A DNA stretch of 64,000 bases from JBFLVU01 sp037444825 (lineage in GTDB: Bacteria > Acidobacteriota > UBA4820 > DSQY01), in NCBI GenBank assembly GCA_037444825.1, contig JBBILR010000009.1, positions 1-64,000 on the forward strand. The letters run 5' to 3'. The notes beneath the pieces were generated by a model. The model searched no databases and had not been told where the DNA came from. It saw only the letters and a list, made by a program, of their open reading frames with translations. The position numbers and the translations under genes are program-made. Of the stretch, positions 34,577 to 43,471 are shown piece after piece (position 1 is the first letter of the stretch; every line of letters starts with the position of its first letter).

Positions 34577-36117
34577 GCGGGGGCGGCCTCGGCGAAGCGG
34601 TCCTCCTGGACGGTTCCTCCCTCACCCTGGAGGCCTTGGAGCGGGTGGCGGCCGGGGCGCCGGTGGCGCTGGACCCCGGCGCGCTGAAGAAGGTCGCCGC
34701 CTCGGAGGCCTTCGTGCGGCGTGCGGTGGAGGAGGGGCGGGTGGCCTACGGGATCACCACCGGCTTCGGCCACTTCGCCACCGTCACCATTCCGCGCGAG
34801 CGGGTGCGGGACCTTCAGCGGAACCTCATCCGATCCCACGCGGTGGGCGTGGGGGAGGCATTGCCCGACGAGGCGGTGCGGGCCATCGTGGCCCTCCGGA
34901 TCCACTGCCTCCTCAAGGGAAGGTCGGGCGTGAAGGTCTCCACCCTGGAGGCCCTCGCCGCCCTCCTGAACGCGGGCATTCACCCGGTGGTGCCCTGCCA
35001 GGGCAGCGTGGGCGCCTCGGGGGACCTGGCGCCGCTGGCCCACGTGGCCCTGGCCCTCATGGGGGAGGGGAAGGTCCGCTTCCGGGGCCGGGAGCGGGAG
35101 AGCGCCGAGGCCCTCGCCGAAGCGGGGCTTGCCCCGGTGGTCTACGAGGCCAAGGAGGGGCTGGCCCTCATCAACGGGACCCAGGGCATGACGGGACTCC
35201 TGGCCCTGGCCTGCGGGCGGGCCCGCCGTCTCCTGCGGGAGGCGGACGTGGCGGGGGCCCTGAGCCTCGAGGCCCTTCGCGGCACCCGCAGGGCCTTCGA
35301 CCCGCGCATCCACGCCGAACGGCCCCACCCCGGCCAGGCGGCGTCGGCGGCCAACCTCTACGCCCTCCTCGCCGACAGCCCCATCATGGAGAGCCACGCC
35401 TCCTGCAAGAAAGTCCAGGACGCCTATTCGCTGAGGTGCATGCCCCAGGTCCACGGGGCGGCCCGGGAGGCGGTGCGGTTCGTGGAGGAGGTCCTCTCGG
35501 TGGAGATGAACGCCGCCACCGACAACCCCATGATCTTCGCCGAGGATGACGAGATTCTCTCCGGCGGGAACTTTCACGGAGCGCCGGTGGCGCTGGCGGC
35601 GGACCTGCTGGCGGTGGCCCTGGCGGACCTCGCCTCCCTGAGCGAGCGGCGCTGCGCCCGCCTGGTGGACGGCCACCTGTCGGGGCTGCCTCCCTTCCTC
35701 GTCCGGGAGGGGGGGCTTCACTCCGGCTTCATGATGGCCCAGGTCACCGCCGCGGCCCTGGTCTCGGAGTGCAAGACGCTGGCCCACCCGGCCAGCGTGG
35801 ATTCCATCCCCACCTCCGCCGGCCAGGAGGACCACGTCTCCATGGGCTTCTGGGCGGCGAGGAAGGCCTCCCTGGCGGTGGAGAACGCGGCCCGGGTCCT
35901 GGCCATCGAGGTGCGGGCGGCCCTGCAGGGCCTGCACCTGCTGAAGCCATTGGAGCCGGCGCGGCCCCTCCGGGGGGTGGTTGCCATCCTCGAGGAGGCC
36001 TTTCCGCCGCTGGAGGGGGACCGCTTCCTCCAGCCGGAGCTGGAGGCGCTGGCCCGGTGGCTCCAGGAGGGGCGCCTGGCCCGGGAGGTCCGCCGGGGAG
36101 GGCTGGAACTGGCATGA
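34573..36117 (+). CDS. hutH: Histidine ammonia-lyase
   Basis: HutH converts L-histidine to urocanate and ammonia. The 514-residue protein has the MIO-forming Ala-Ser-Gly at 148-150 (GSVGASGDLAPL), Tyr59 in YGITTGFG, and His89 in SHAVGVG, the histidine-selective residue. The late motif reads SIPTSAGQEDHVSMG, where most HutH proteins have Asn before Gln; here it is Gly. The length is normal. No hutU, hutI or hutG is in the window. The neighbours are acyl-CoA genes, so the gene sits in a mixed catabolic operon. Confidence 0.93.
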   Translation: MSGGGLGEAVLLDGSSLTLEALERVAAGAPVALDPGALKKVAASEAFVRRAVEEGRVAYGITTGFGHFATVTIPRERVRDLQRNLIRSHAVGVGEALPDEAVRAIVALRIHCLLKGRSGVKVSTLEALAALLNAGIHPVVPCQGSVGASGDLAPLAHVALALMGEGKVRFRGRERESAEALAEAGLAPVVYEAKEGLALINGTQGMTGLLALACGRARRLLREADVAGALSLEALRGTRRAFDPRIHAERPHPGQAASAANLYALLADSPIMESHASCKKVQDAYSLRCMPQVHGAAREAVRFVEEVLSVEMNAATDNPMIFAEDDEILSGGNFHGAPVALAADLLAVALADLASLSERRCARLVDGHLSGLPPFLVREGGLHSGFMMAQVTAAALVSECKTLAHPASVDSIPTSAGQEDHVSMGFWAARKASLAVENAARVLAIEVRAALQGLHLLKPLEPARPLRGVVAILEEAFPPLEGDRFLQPELEALARWLQEGRLAREVRRGGLELA

Positions 36118-36158
36118 AGCCCCGCCGGAAAGAAGGCGGGGGATCCAAGGAGGAAGAA

Positions 36159-37007
36159 ATGGACGTGAAGGTGTTCGGCGTGGTGGGGGGGGGAACCATG
36201 GGGAACGGCATCGCCCACGTGGCGGCCCAGACGGGCTTTCCGGTGCTGTTGGGTGAGGTCACCGAGGAGCTGTGCGCCAAGGCCCTGAAGACCATCGACA
36301 AGAACCTCCAGCGGGGGGTGGACAAGGGCAAGATGACGGCGGAGGAAAAGGCCGCCATTCTGGGGAGGATCCGCACCACCACCCGCCTGGAGGACTTCTC
36401 CCCTTGCTCCATCGTGGTGGAGGCCGTGGTCGAGAACTTCGACGTCAAGAAGAAGGTTTTTGAGGCCCTGGACGGGGTCCTGGGCCCCGACGCCGTGCTC
36501 GCCAGCAACACCTCCTCCATCTCCATCACCAAGCTGGCGGCCCTCACGCGGCGCCCGAGCCGGGTCATCGGCATGCACTTCATGAACCCCGTGCCGGTGA
36601 TGCAGCTCGTGGAGGTCATCCGGGGAATGGCCACCGACCCCTCGGTCCTCCAGGCGGTCATGGATCTCGCCCGGAAGATGGGGAAGGTCCCCGTGGAGGT
36701 CAACGACTACCCCGGCTTCGTCAGCAACCGCGTTCTCATGCCCATGATCAACGAGGCCGTCTACTGCCTCATGGAGGGGGTGGGGACGCCGGAGGCCATC
36801 GACACCGTGATGAAGCTGGGCATGAACCACCCCATGGGCCCCCTGACCCTCGCCGACCTCATCGGACTGGACACCTGCCTCTTCATCCTGAAGGTCCTGC
36901 ACGAGGGGCTGGGGGACCCCAAGTACCGCCCCTGCCCCCTGCTGGTGAAGATGGTGGACGCCGGTTTTCTGGGCCGAAAGACCGGCCGCGGCTTTTACAC
37001 CTACTGA
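36159..37007 (+). CDS. 3-hydroxyacyl-CoA (hydroxybutyryl-CoA) dehydrogenase
   Basis: This 282-residue NAD(P)-dependent enzyme interconverts 3-hydroxybutyryl-CoA and acetoacetyl-CoA. The Rossmann motif is GGGTMGNGIA near the N terminus. The active-site set is present: Ser/Asn in SNTSSISI, His in GMHFMNPVPVMQLVE, and Asn in NDYPGFVSNRVLMPMINEA. The length is that of single-domain Hbd/FadB2. The start is the ATG at 36159 with AAGGAGGAAG just upstream; an ATG at 36114 overlapping hutH would add a charged tail unlike the family. Possible pathway partner of the upstream dehydrogenase. Confidence 0.93.
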   Translation: MDVKVFGVVGGGTMGNGIAHVAAQTGFPVLLGEVTEELCAKALKTIDKNLQRGVDKGKMTAEEKAAILGRIRTTTRLEDFSPCSIVVEAVVENFDVKKKVFEALDGVLGPDAVLASNTSSISITKLAALTRRPSRVIGMHFMNPVPVMQLVEVIRGMATDPSVLQAVMDLARKMGKVPVEVNDYPGFVSNRVLMPMINEAVYCLMEGVGTPEAIDTVMKLGMNHPMGPLTLADLIGLDTCLFILKVLHEGLGDPKYRPCPLLVKMVDAGFLGRKTGRGFYTY

Positions 37008-37044
37008 CCGGTCCCTCCGCGGGACCCAGGGAGAGCCCCCCGAG

Positions 37045-38238
37045 ATGTACTGCCAGCGGTGCGGCCGCAAGAACAAGCCCGACGCCGAGACCTGCCGCTT
37101 TTGCAAGGCGCCCCTCCTGGCCGTGCGGCAGGACCGAACCCCGGAGGGCGGGGACCTCCAGTCCTTCCTGGGAATCGAGGAGTACGTCATCGACAAGATC
37201 TCCAGCGTGGAAAAACAGGCCCACCGCTCCTCCGAGGACGTGGACCTCCTGGTCCAGGCCGTGGATTTTTTGGAAAAAAACGCCATGGTGACGCGAGCGG
37301 GGATCCACGTCCTGGTCCGGATGCTCAAGGAGCGGGGGCTCCTGGGCGCCTCGGAGTTTCACGGCCGCTGGCGCCGCCAGACCCTGGACAACCTCCTGGG
37401 CCTCCACCGAAAGGACCGCTTTCTGGAACTCAAGCCCCACATCCTGGCGGCCTTTTCCGGCAAGAACCGGCGGCGCTTCGAGGAGCGGATCCTGCGGGCG
37501 GAGGACCACATGTTGAACCTGGAGTGGGAAGCGGCGCTGGCCGGGCTGAAGGAGGCCGCGGAGCTCTCCCCCGAAAACGGCCCCCTCCTCGGTTTTCTCG
37601 GCGAGACCTGCCTGAGGACCGGGGACCTGGAGGCGGCGGGGAGGTACCTGGGCCGCGCCGAGGAGCGGCGGGTGAGAGACCCGGAAGTGGTGAAGGCCCG
37701 GGCCAGCCTCCTGCTCCTCGAGGGGAAGGCGAAGGAGGCCCGGGTCCTTCTCGTAGGGCTCTCCCGGAAGCACCCACGGGAAGCGCACACCCTGTCCCTC
37801 CTGGCGCTGGCGGAGGCCCTCGCCGGGGACTTCGGCGCCGCGGCGCGCCGGGCGGAAGAGGTCCTGGAACTCGAAGAGAACCCCGGCGCCCTGTACATCC
37901 TGGCCCACGGGTACCTCCGGGCCTCCCGCCTCTCGCGGGCGGAGGAACACCTTCAGCGGATCCTCTCCGCCTACCCCGAGTGCCTTCCCGCCCTGCGGCT
38001 CCTGGCGGGAACCTATCTGGCCCGGGGCTGGTGGCGCCGGGCGGAGGAGGTTCTGGAACGCTGGCGGGCCCTGGACGCCGCCGTGGAGGTCGGACTCTCC
38101 CCGGAGCACTTCCAGGGTTTGCCTCCCGCGGAGCGGTGGAAGCGGGCCATCCCACCCCTCAGCGCCCGGGAGGTGCTGGACCTGCTGGACCCCGTCACCG
38201 AGGAGGCCGACGTCTTCCTGAGGCAGGTGAACCTTTGA
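37045..38238 (+). CDS. Zinc-ribbon and TPR-repeat protein
   Basis: This 397-residue protein begins with a zinc ribbon (YCQRCG, then CRFCK, residues 2-20). The middle part (about 35-150) is helical. From about 150 to 350 there are TPR-like helix pairs, for example LEWEAALAGLKEAAELSPENGPLLGFLGE and LEAAGRYLGRAEERR. It has no signal peptide or membrane segment, so it is likely a cytoplasmic scaffold. It lies in a same-direction run with hbd and the phosphohexomutase, with gaps of 37 and 31 bases. The partner is unknown. Confidence 0.75.
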   Translation: MYCQRCGRKNKPDAETCRFCKAPLLAVRQDRTPEGGDLQSFLGIEEYVIDKISSVEKQAHRSSEDVDLLVQAVDFLEKNAMVTRAGIHVLVRMLKERGLLGASEFHGRWRRQTLDNLLGLHRKDRFLELKPHILAAFSGKNRRRFEERILRAEDHMLNLEWEAALAGLKEAAELSPENGPLLGFLGETCLRTGDLEAAGRYLGRAEERRVRDPEVVKARASLLLLEGKAKEARVLLVGLSRKHPREAHTLSLLALAEALAGDFGAAARRAEEVLELEENPGALYILAHGYLRASRLSRAEEHLQRILSAYPECLPALRLLAGTYLARGWWRRAEEVLERWRALDAAVEVGLSPEHFQGLPPAERWKRAIPPLSAREVLDLLDPVTEEADVFLRQVNL

Positions 38239-38269
38239 ACCCAAAGTGGCTCCACCCAAGAGGTGCACA

Positions 38270-39691
38270 GTGAGCACGACCATCAAGTTCGGGACGGACG
38301 GCTGGAGGGCGGTCATCGGAGAGGAGTTCACCTTCGCCAACGTGCGGGCCTGCGCCCAGGCGGTGGCGGACTACCTGGAAGAGGCGGCGGAGGACCGCCG
38401 GGTGGCCATCGGCTACGACTTCCGCTTCCTCTCGGAAGACTTCGCCCGGGCCGCCGCGGAGGTTCTGGCCGCCAACGGGGCCACGGTGTACCTGAGTCCC
38501 CGGGCCTGCCCCACCCCCCACGTCTCCTACTTCGTCCACAAGCATTCCCTGCCCCTGGGCATCGTCATCACCGCCAGCCACAACGCCTACCCCTACAACG
38601 GCTTCAAGCTCAAGGAGCGTTTCGGGGGCAGCGCCCTGCCGGAGACCACCCGGCGCGTGGAAGCCCACCTGGGAAAGACGCCGCCCCGCCGCATGCCCTA
38701 CCGGGAGGCGAAGAACCTGGGGCGCATCGTGGAGACGCCCCTGGACGAGGGGTACGACGCCTTCGTGGAGTCGCTGGTGGACATCGCCGCCATCCGCGGC
38801 GCGGACCTTCGGGTGGTGGTGGACTCCATGAACGGCGTGGGGGAGCGCCGCCTGGAACGGTGGGCCATGAGCCCGACGTGCCGCGTGACGACGCTGCGGG
38901 CCCAGAGGGACCCCCTCTTCGGCATGCGGGCGCCGGAGCCCAAGGAAGAGTACCTGGACGTCCTTCGGGAAGCGGTCCTGGCGCAGGGGGCCGACGTGGG
39001 CCTCGCCACCGACGGCGATGCCGACCGCTCCGGGGGGATCCACCCCGACGGCTCCCTCTTCACCCCCCTGGAAATGATCGCCATCTTGGCCCTCTACCTC
39101 GCCGAACACCGCAAGCAGAGAGGCCTCATCGCCGCCACCAACGCCAACACGCTGTACCTGGAGCGCATCGCCGCCTCCGCGGGCCTCCCCTACGCCAACC
39201 GCCCCGTGGGCTTCAAGTACATCGCCGAGCTCATGCAGAAGGAAGACCTGCTCATCGGCGGGGAGGAGAGCGGGGGCATCACCGTCCAGGGTTTCCTGCC
39301 GGAGCGGGACGGGGTGATGGTCAACCTCCTCCTCCTGGAGGTCATGGTGAAGCGGGGCAAGACCAGCCTGGAGCTGGTGAAGGAACTCCACGAGCGCTTC
39401 GGCGAATTTCACTTCCGCCGGAGGGACTTCCCCGTCCCGCCGGAAAAGGGCCTGAGGCAGGTGGCCCGTCTCAGCCAGAAGCCTCCCAAGGAGTTCCTCG
39501 GCAGGAAGGTGGCCGAGGCCGACACCCTGGACGGGCTCAAACTCAAGATGTCCGACGGCTCCTGGGTTCTCCTGCGCCAGTCGGGGACCGAGCCGAGCCT
39601 TCGCGTCTACTGCGAGGCCCCCCGGCGGGAGGAGCTGGACGCCTTCATCGAGCAGGCCATGAAGCTCCTGGGGGAAGCGGACCGGTCCTGA
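38270..39691 (+). CDS. Phosphoglucomutase/phosphomannomutase family protein
   Basis: This 473-residue alpha-D-phosphohexomutase interconverts hexose 1- and 6-phosphates. The four landmark loops are present: phosphoserine loop TASHNAYPYNG with Ser103, metal loop ATDGDADRSGG, sugar loop GGEESGG, and phosphate loop RQSGTEPSLR. GEESGG fits glucose/mannose enzymes rather than GlmM. The start is taken as GTG at 38270 with AGAGGTG upstream; a GTG at 38246 is possible. It is distinct from the glmM at 51465. It probably supplies glucose-1-phosphate or mannose-1-phosphate. Confidence 0.9.
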   Translation: MSTTIKFGTDGWRAVIGEEFTFANVRACAQAVADYLEEAAEDRRVAIGYDFRFLSEDFARAAAEVLAANGATVYLSPRACPTPHVSYFVHKHSLPLGIVITASHNAYPYNGFKLKERFGGSALPETTRRVEAHLGKTPPRRMPYREAKNLGRIVETPLDEGYDAFVESLVDIAAIRGADLRVVVDSMNGVGERRLERWAMSPTCRVTTLRAQRDPLFGMRAPEPKEEYLDVLREAVLAQGADVGLATDGDADRSGGIHPDGSLFTPLEMIAILALYLAEHRKQRGLIAATNANTLYLERIAASAGLPYANRPVGFKYIAELMQKEDLLIGGEESGGITVQGFLPERDGVMVNLLLLEVMVKRGKTSLELVKELHERFGEFHFRRRDFPVPPEKGLRQVARLSQKPPKEFLGRKVAEADTLDGLKLKMSDGSWVLLRQSGTEPSLRVYCEAPRREELDAFIEQAMKLLGEADRS

Positions 39692-39712
39692 GCCAGTCTG
39701 GAGGAGGGCCCC

Positions 39713-41287
39713 ATGAGACGGAGGCTTCTGGGGCTCGAGGTCCCCTTGGGTAAGCCTCTGGACCCGGAGGCCCTGAAGGTCCTCGTGGCCCGCACCCTGG
39801 CCCTCCGGATCGAGGCCGTCGAGGAGATCCGGGTGGTCCGGCGCTCCCTGGACGCCCGCAAGGGCCGCCGGGCCCCGGTGTGGGTCCTCGTCCTGGACCT
39901 CCGGCTGAGGGAGCGGCCCGGCCGGATGCCCCGCGGCCTGCGGCTGGAGCCGGTGGCACCCACCCCGCCGCCCTCCCCGGCGCCCTCCCCCTCCTGCGAG
40001 GGCCTCTCCGCGGTGGTGGTGGGCAGCGGCCCCGCGGGGCTCTTCGCCGCCGAGGCCCTCCTGAGGCGAGGCGCCTCGGTGTCGGTCCTGGAACAGGGGC
40101 CGGCGCTCCCCGAACGGGTGGCGGCGGTGAAGGACCTCTGGCGGCTGGGGTCCCTCCACCCCGACGCCAACGTCCAGTTCGGTGAAGGGGGGGCCGGGAC
40201 CTTCAGCGACGGGAAGCTCACCACCCGGATCAAGGACGACCTACGCTTCGAGGTCCTCCGCCGCTTCGTGGAGGCGGGGGCTCCGGAGGGGATCCTGGAG
40301 GAGGCCCACCCCCACCTGGGGACCGACGGGGTCCGTCGGGTGGTCCGAAGCCTTCGTCAGGGGCTCGAGGAGCGGGGCGCCCGCTTCTCCTTTCGGGAAT
40401 GCCTGCTCCGCCTGGAGCGGCAAGGGGGGGCGTGGCGCCTCTGGACCTCCAAGGGGGAGCGGAAGGCCGACCTGGTGGTCCTGGCGGTGGGCCACTCCTC
40501 CCGGCGGCTCTTCCGGCGCCTTTTCGAACTCGGGCTTCCCGTTCGTCCCAAGGGCTTCGCCGTGGGCGTCCGGGCGGAGCACCCGCAGGCATGGGTGGAC
40601 GCCTGCCAGTACGGGCGTTTCGCCGGCCATCCGGACCTGCCCGCCGCCGAGTACTTCCTGACCTACCGGGACGCCCCCACGGGACGAGGGGTGTACTCCT
40701 TCTGCATGTGCCCGGGGGGACTCGTCGTCAACTCCTCCTCCGAGGAGGGCCTCCTGGTCACCAACGGGATGAGCATGTCCCACCGGGCCTCGGGCTTCGC
40801 CAACGCCGGCCTCGTGGTCACGGTGCGTCCCGAGGATTTCGGCGGCGACCCCCTCCAAGGGCTGGCCTTCCAGGAGGAGCTGGAGGCCCGGGGATTCCGG
40901 CTGGGAGGGGGGGATTACCGGGCGCCCGCCCAGAGCGTCGCCGCCTTTCTGGAGGGCCGCGCCGACCCCGCTCCTTTGAGGTCCACCTTTCGCCCCGGCG
41001 TGAAGGCGGTGAACCTTCGCGGCTTCTTTCCCCCCTGGGTGGAGGAGCCTCTGGCGAGAGCCCTCCGCCGTTTCGACCGCCTCATGCCCGGCTTCGTGGA
41101 GAAGGGGGTCCTCTTGGCCCCCGAGACGCGGACCTCCAGCCCCTTTCAAGTCCTCCGCGGCGAGAGGGGCGAGCCGCCGGGCTTTCCCGGCCTTCTGGCG
41201 GTGGGGGAGGGAGCCGGCTGGTCCGGCGGCATCGTCTCCTCCGCGGTGGACGCGCTGCGCTCCATCCACCTCTGGGCGGGGGGGTGA
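39713..41287 (+). CDS. FAD-dependent oxidoreductase (uncharacterised FAD-utilising dehydrogenase family)
   Basis: This 524-residue protein resembles the COG2509 group of FAD-utilising dehydrogenases. An N-terminal domain (about 1-95) with a Pro-rich end precedes the dinucleotide fold VVVGSGPAGLFAAEAL (Gly104, 106, 109). FGEGGAGTFSDGKLTTR and GVYSFCMCPGGLVVNSSSEEG are group hallmarks. The C-terminal VGEGAGWSGGIVSSAVDAL is the second FAD-contact motif. The reaction is unknown. ATG is preceded by GAGGAGGG. It is the last gene before a hairpin at 41287-41304. Confidence 0.85.
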   Translation: MRRRLLGLEVPLGKPLDPEALKVLVARTLALRIEAVEEIRVVRRSLDARKGRRAPVWVLVLDLRLRERPGRMPRGLRLEPVAPTPPPSPAPSPSCEGLSAVVVGSGPAGLFAAEALLRRGASVSVLEQGPALPERVAAVKDLWRLGSLHPDANVQFGEGGAGTFSDGKLTTRIKDDLRFEVLRRFVEAGAPEGILEEAHPHLGTDGVRRVVRSLRQGLEERGARFSFRECLLRLERQGGAWRLWTSKGERKADLVVLAVGHSSRRLFRRLFELGLPVRPKGFAVGVRAEHPQAWVDACQYGRFAGHPDLPAAEYFLTYRDAPTGRGVYSFCMCPGGLVVNSSSEEGLLVTNGMSMSHRASGFANAGLVVTVRPEDFGGDPLQGLAFQEELEARGFRLGGGDYRAPAQSVAAFLEGRADPAPLRSTFRPGVKAVNLRGFFPPWVEEPLARALRRFDRLMPGFVEKGVLLAPETRTSSPFQVLRGERGEPPGFPGLLAVGEGAGWSGGIVSSAVDALRSIHLWAGG

Positions 41288-41304
41288 GGGGAGGCCCCTC
41301 CCCT
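41287..41304 (+). terminator. Possible terminator after the FAD oxidoreductase gene
   Basis: Complementary arms give about 7 bp with a GCCC loop directly after the stop. TTCTTTT follows seven bases later. The distance to the T-rich part makes it a weak candidate. Confidence 0.4.
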
Positions 41305-41316
41305 CCGGCGTTCTTT

Positions 41317-41325
41317 TGGAATAAT
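41317..41325 (+). promoter_or_regulatory. Extended -10 promoter of the yyaL-like gene
   Basis: TGG-AATAAT lies 39 bases before the ATG at 41365; no convincing -35. Confidence 0.4.
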
Positions 41326-41364
41326 CGCCGGGCCGGGAACCTTCCTCCGCTTTGGGAGGCTCCC

Positions 41365-43419
41365 ATGAACCGTCTGGCCCGTGCGCGAAGCCCCTACCTG
41401 AGACAGCACGCGGAAAACCCCGTGGACTGGTATCCCTGGGGGGAGGAGGCGGCGGCCCGGGCCCGGGCGGAGGACCGCCCCCTGTTCCTTTCCATCGGGT
41501 ACTCCGCTTGCCACTGGTGCCACGTCATGGCCCACGAGTCCTTCGAGGACGAGGAAACGGCGGCCTTCCTGAACGCCCACTTCGTCTCCGTCAAGGTGGA
41601 CCGCGAGGAACGGCCGGACCTGGACGCCCTCTACCTGCGCGCGGTCCAGCTCATGACCGGCCAGGGGGGATGGCCCCTCTCGGTCTTCCTCACCCCGTCG
41701 CTGAGGCCCTTCTTCGGCGGCACCTACTTTCCCCCGGAGCCGGCCTTCGGCCGGCCGTCCTTCCTGCAAGTCCTGCGGGGGGTGCTCCGGGCCTTTCGGG
41801 AGAACCGGGCCGAAATCGAACGCTCCGCCGAAGGGGTGGCGGCGGCGGTGGCCCGGACCTTCGTGGAGACGCCGCCGGGCCCCCCGCCGGGGCGTGGCGC
41901 CCGGAGGGCCGCTGCCGAGGCGCTCGTCGCCCGGCTGGACCCCGCGGAGGGCGGCTTCGGTGCGGGGCCCAAGTTTCCCCAGCCGCCCCTGCTGGACTTT
42001 CTGCTGGACGCCTCCCGATCGGAAAACCGGCCTCGGTGGGCGGAAGGGGTCCTCTTCGCCCTGGAGCGGATGGCCTGGGGCGGCATCCGCGACCACCTGG
42101 GGGGCGGTTTTCACCGCTACGCCGTGGACGGCCGGTGGCGGGTCCCCCACTACGAAAAGATGCTCTACGACAACGCCCTCCTGGCCTCGCTCTACGCCAA
42201 GGCCCACGGTTTCTCCCCTCAGCGGGGCCTTCTCGAGGTGGCGGAAGGGATCCTCGGGGACCTGGAGGGTTCCTTCCTGACCCCGGCGGGGCTCTTCCGG
42301 GCGGCCTTCGACGCCGATTCGGAGGGGGAGGAGGGGCGGTACTACCTCTTCAGCGCCTCGGAGGTTCGCCGGGCCCTGGGAGACCCCTGGGGGGAGCGGG
42401 TGGCGGAGGTCTTCGGCCTCGGCGACGGGGAGAGCCTGGAGGAGAGGACCCTCCACCGGACCCTGCCGGACGGGGAGGCGGCCCGCCGGTACGGGGAAGC
42501 CCCGGAGACCTTCCGCCGGGGCCTTCGGGAGGCCCTCTCGCGGCTCCTGGACGTCCGGAGAGGGCGCCCGGCACCCGCGGCCGACGACAAGGTGCTGGTG
42601 GACTGGAACGCCCTGGCGGTGTGTGCTTTCTTGGACGTCTACGCGGCCACGGGGAAGGAGCGGTACCTCCGGCGGGCCCTCACCACCCTGGAAACCCTGG
42701 ACCGGCTTGCCTGCACCCGGGGGAGGCTCTTCCACCTCGCGGATGCCGGCGAATGCGGCCCGGAGGGGTTCCTCGCGGACCACGCCTTCCTCGCCGAGGC
42801 CTTTCGACGGGCCTTTTCCCTCACGGGCCGGAAGTCCTACCTCCTCCGGGCCGCCGCCCTCCTGGAGCTCGTCGCCCGCGACTTTCTCGACCCGTCCACG
42901 GGCCTTCTCTTCGACACCCCCCTCAAGGGGGGTGACCCGCTCCGGCCCCTTCCGGTGCGGGACGCGACCGACGGGGTGCTCCCCTCGGCCCAGGGCGCGG
43001 CGGCGCGGGCGGCGAGGTGGCTGGGGACGGCCCTGGGCCGTACGGACCTGCTCGATCTGGCCCGGGGGATCGTGGAGGGGGAAGGCAGGGCGCTGGCCGA
43101 GGCGCCGGCCTCGGCGACCGCCCTGGCGGACCTCGCCGACAGTTTCGCGCAGGAGCCTGCGACGGTGGTGGTGGCCGCCCCGGCTCCGGGGCCGGAGGCC
43201 GAGGCCTTTCTGCGGGCCCTGTGGCGCGTCGCACCCCCCGGTACGGTGACGGTGCCCTACTGGGCCTCCGAGTGGCCCCCCCAGGAGGGGGAGGCCGTCC
43301 CTCTCCTCCTGGGCCGGGAGGTGCAAAGCGGCGTGCGGGCCTTCGTGTGCGCGAGGGGAACCTGTCTCCCTCCGGCGGCCACCCCGGGCGAGGTGGAGGC
43401 CCTCCTACGCGGGGGGTGA
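41365..43419 (+). CDS. YyaL-like thioredoxin-domain/DUF255 protein
   Basis: This 684-residue protein of the YyaL/spermatogenesis-associated-20 family. The N-terminal thioredoxin-like domain (1-170) has SPYLRQHAENPVDWYPWG and the redox pair Cys49-Cys52 (SACHWCHVM), then GGWPLSVFLTP and FFGGTYFPP. The remaining part is an alpha/alpha-toroid like six-hairpin glycosidases, with GGGFHRYAVDGRWRVPHYEKMLYDNA as the signature. No signal peptide is present. Enzymatic activity in the family is unproven. The ATG has GGGAGG before it, and the gene is monocistronic by layout. Confidence 0.93.
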   Translation: MNRLARARSPYLRQHAENPVDWYPWGEEAAARARAEDRPLFLSIGYSACHWCHVMAHESFEDEETAAFLNAHFVSVKVDREERPDLDALYLRAVQLMTGQGGWPLSVFLTPSLRPFFGGTYFPPEPAFGRPSFLQVLRGVLRAFRENRAEIERSAEGVAAAVARTFVETPPGPPPGRGARRAAAEALVARLDPAEGGFGAGPKFPQPPLLDFLLDASRSENRPRWAEGVLFALERMAWGGIRDHLGGGFHRYAVDGRWRVPHYEKMLYDNALLASLYAKAHGFSPQRGLLEVAEGILGDLEGSFLTPAGLFRAAFDADSEGEEGRYYLFSASEVRRALGDPWGERVAEVFGLGDGESLEERTLHRTLPDGEAARRYGEAPETFRRGLREALSRLLDVRRGRPAPAADDKVLVDWNALAVCAFLDVYAATGKERYLRRALTTLETLDRLACTRGRLFHLADAGECGPEGFLADHAFLAEAFRRAFSLTGRKSYLLRAAALLELVARDFLDPSTGLLFDTPLKGGDPLRPLPVRDATDGVLPSAQGAAARAARWLGTALGRTDLLDLARGIVEGEGRALAEAPASATALADLADSFAQEPATVVVAAPAPGPEAEAFLRALWRVAPPGTVTVPYWASEWPPQEGEAVPLLLGREVQSGVRAFVCARGTCLPPAATPGEVEALLRGG

Positions 43420-43471
43420 TTTCTTCGAGCGCCGGGCTTGCCTCCGGAGCGAGGTCTCTCCGGCGGTCCCG

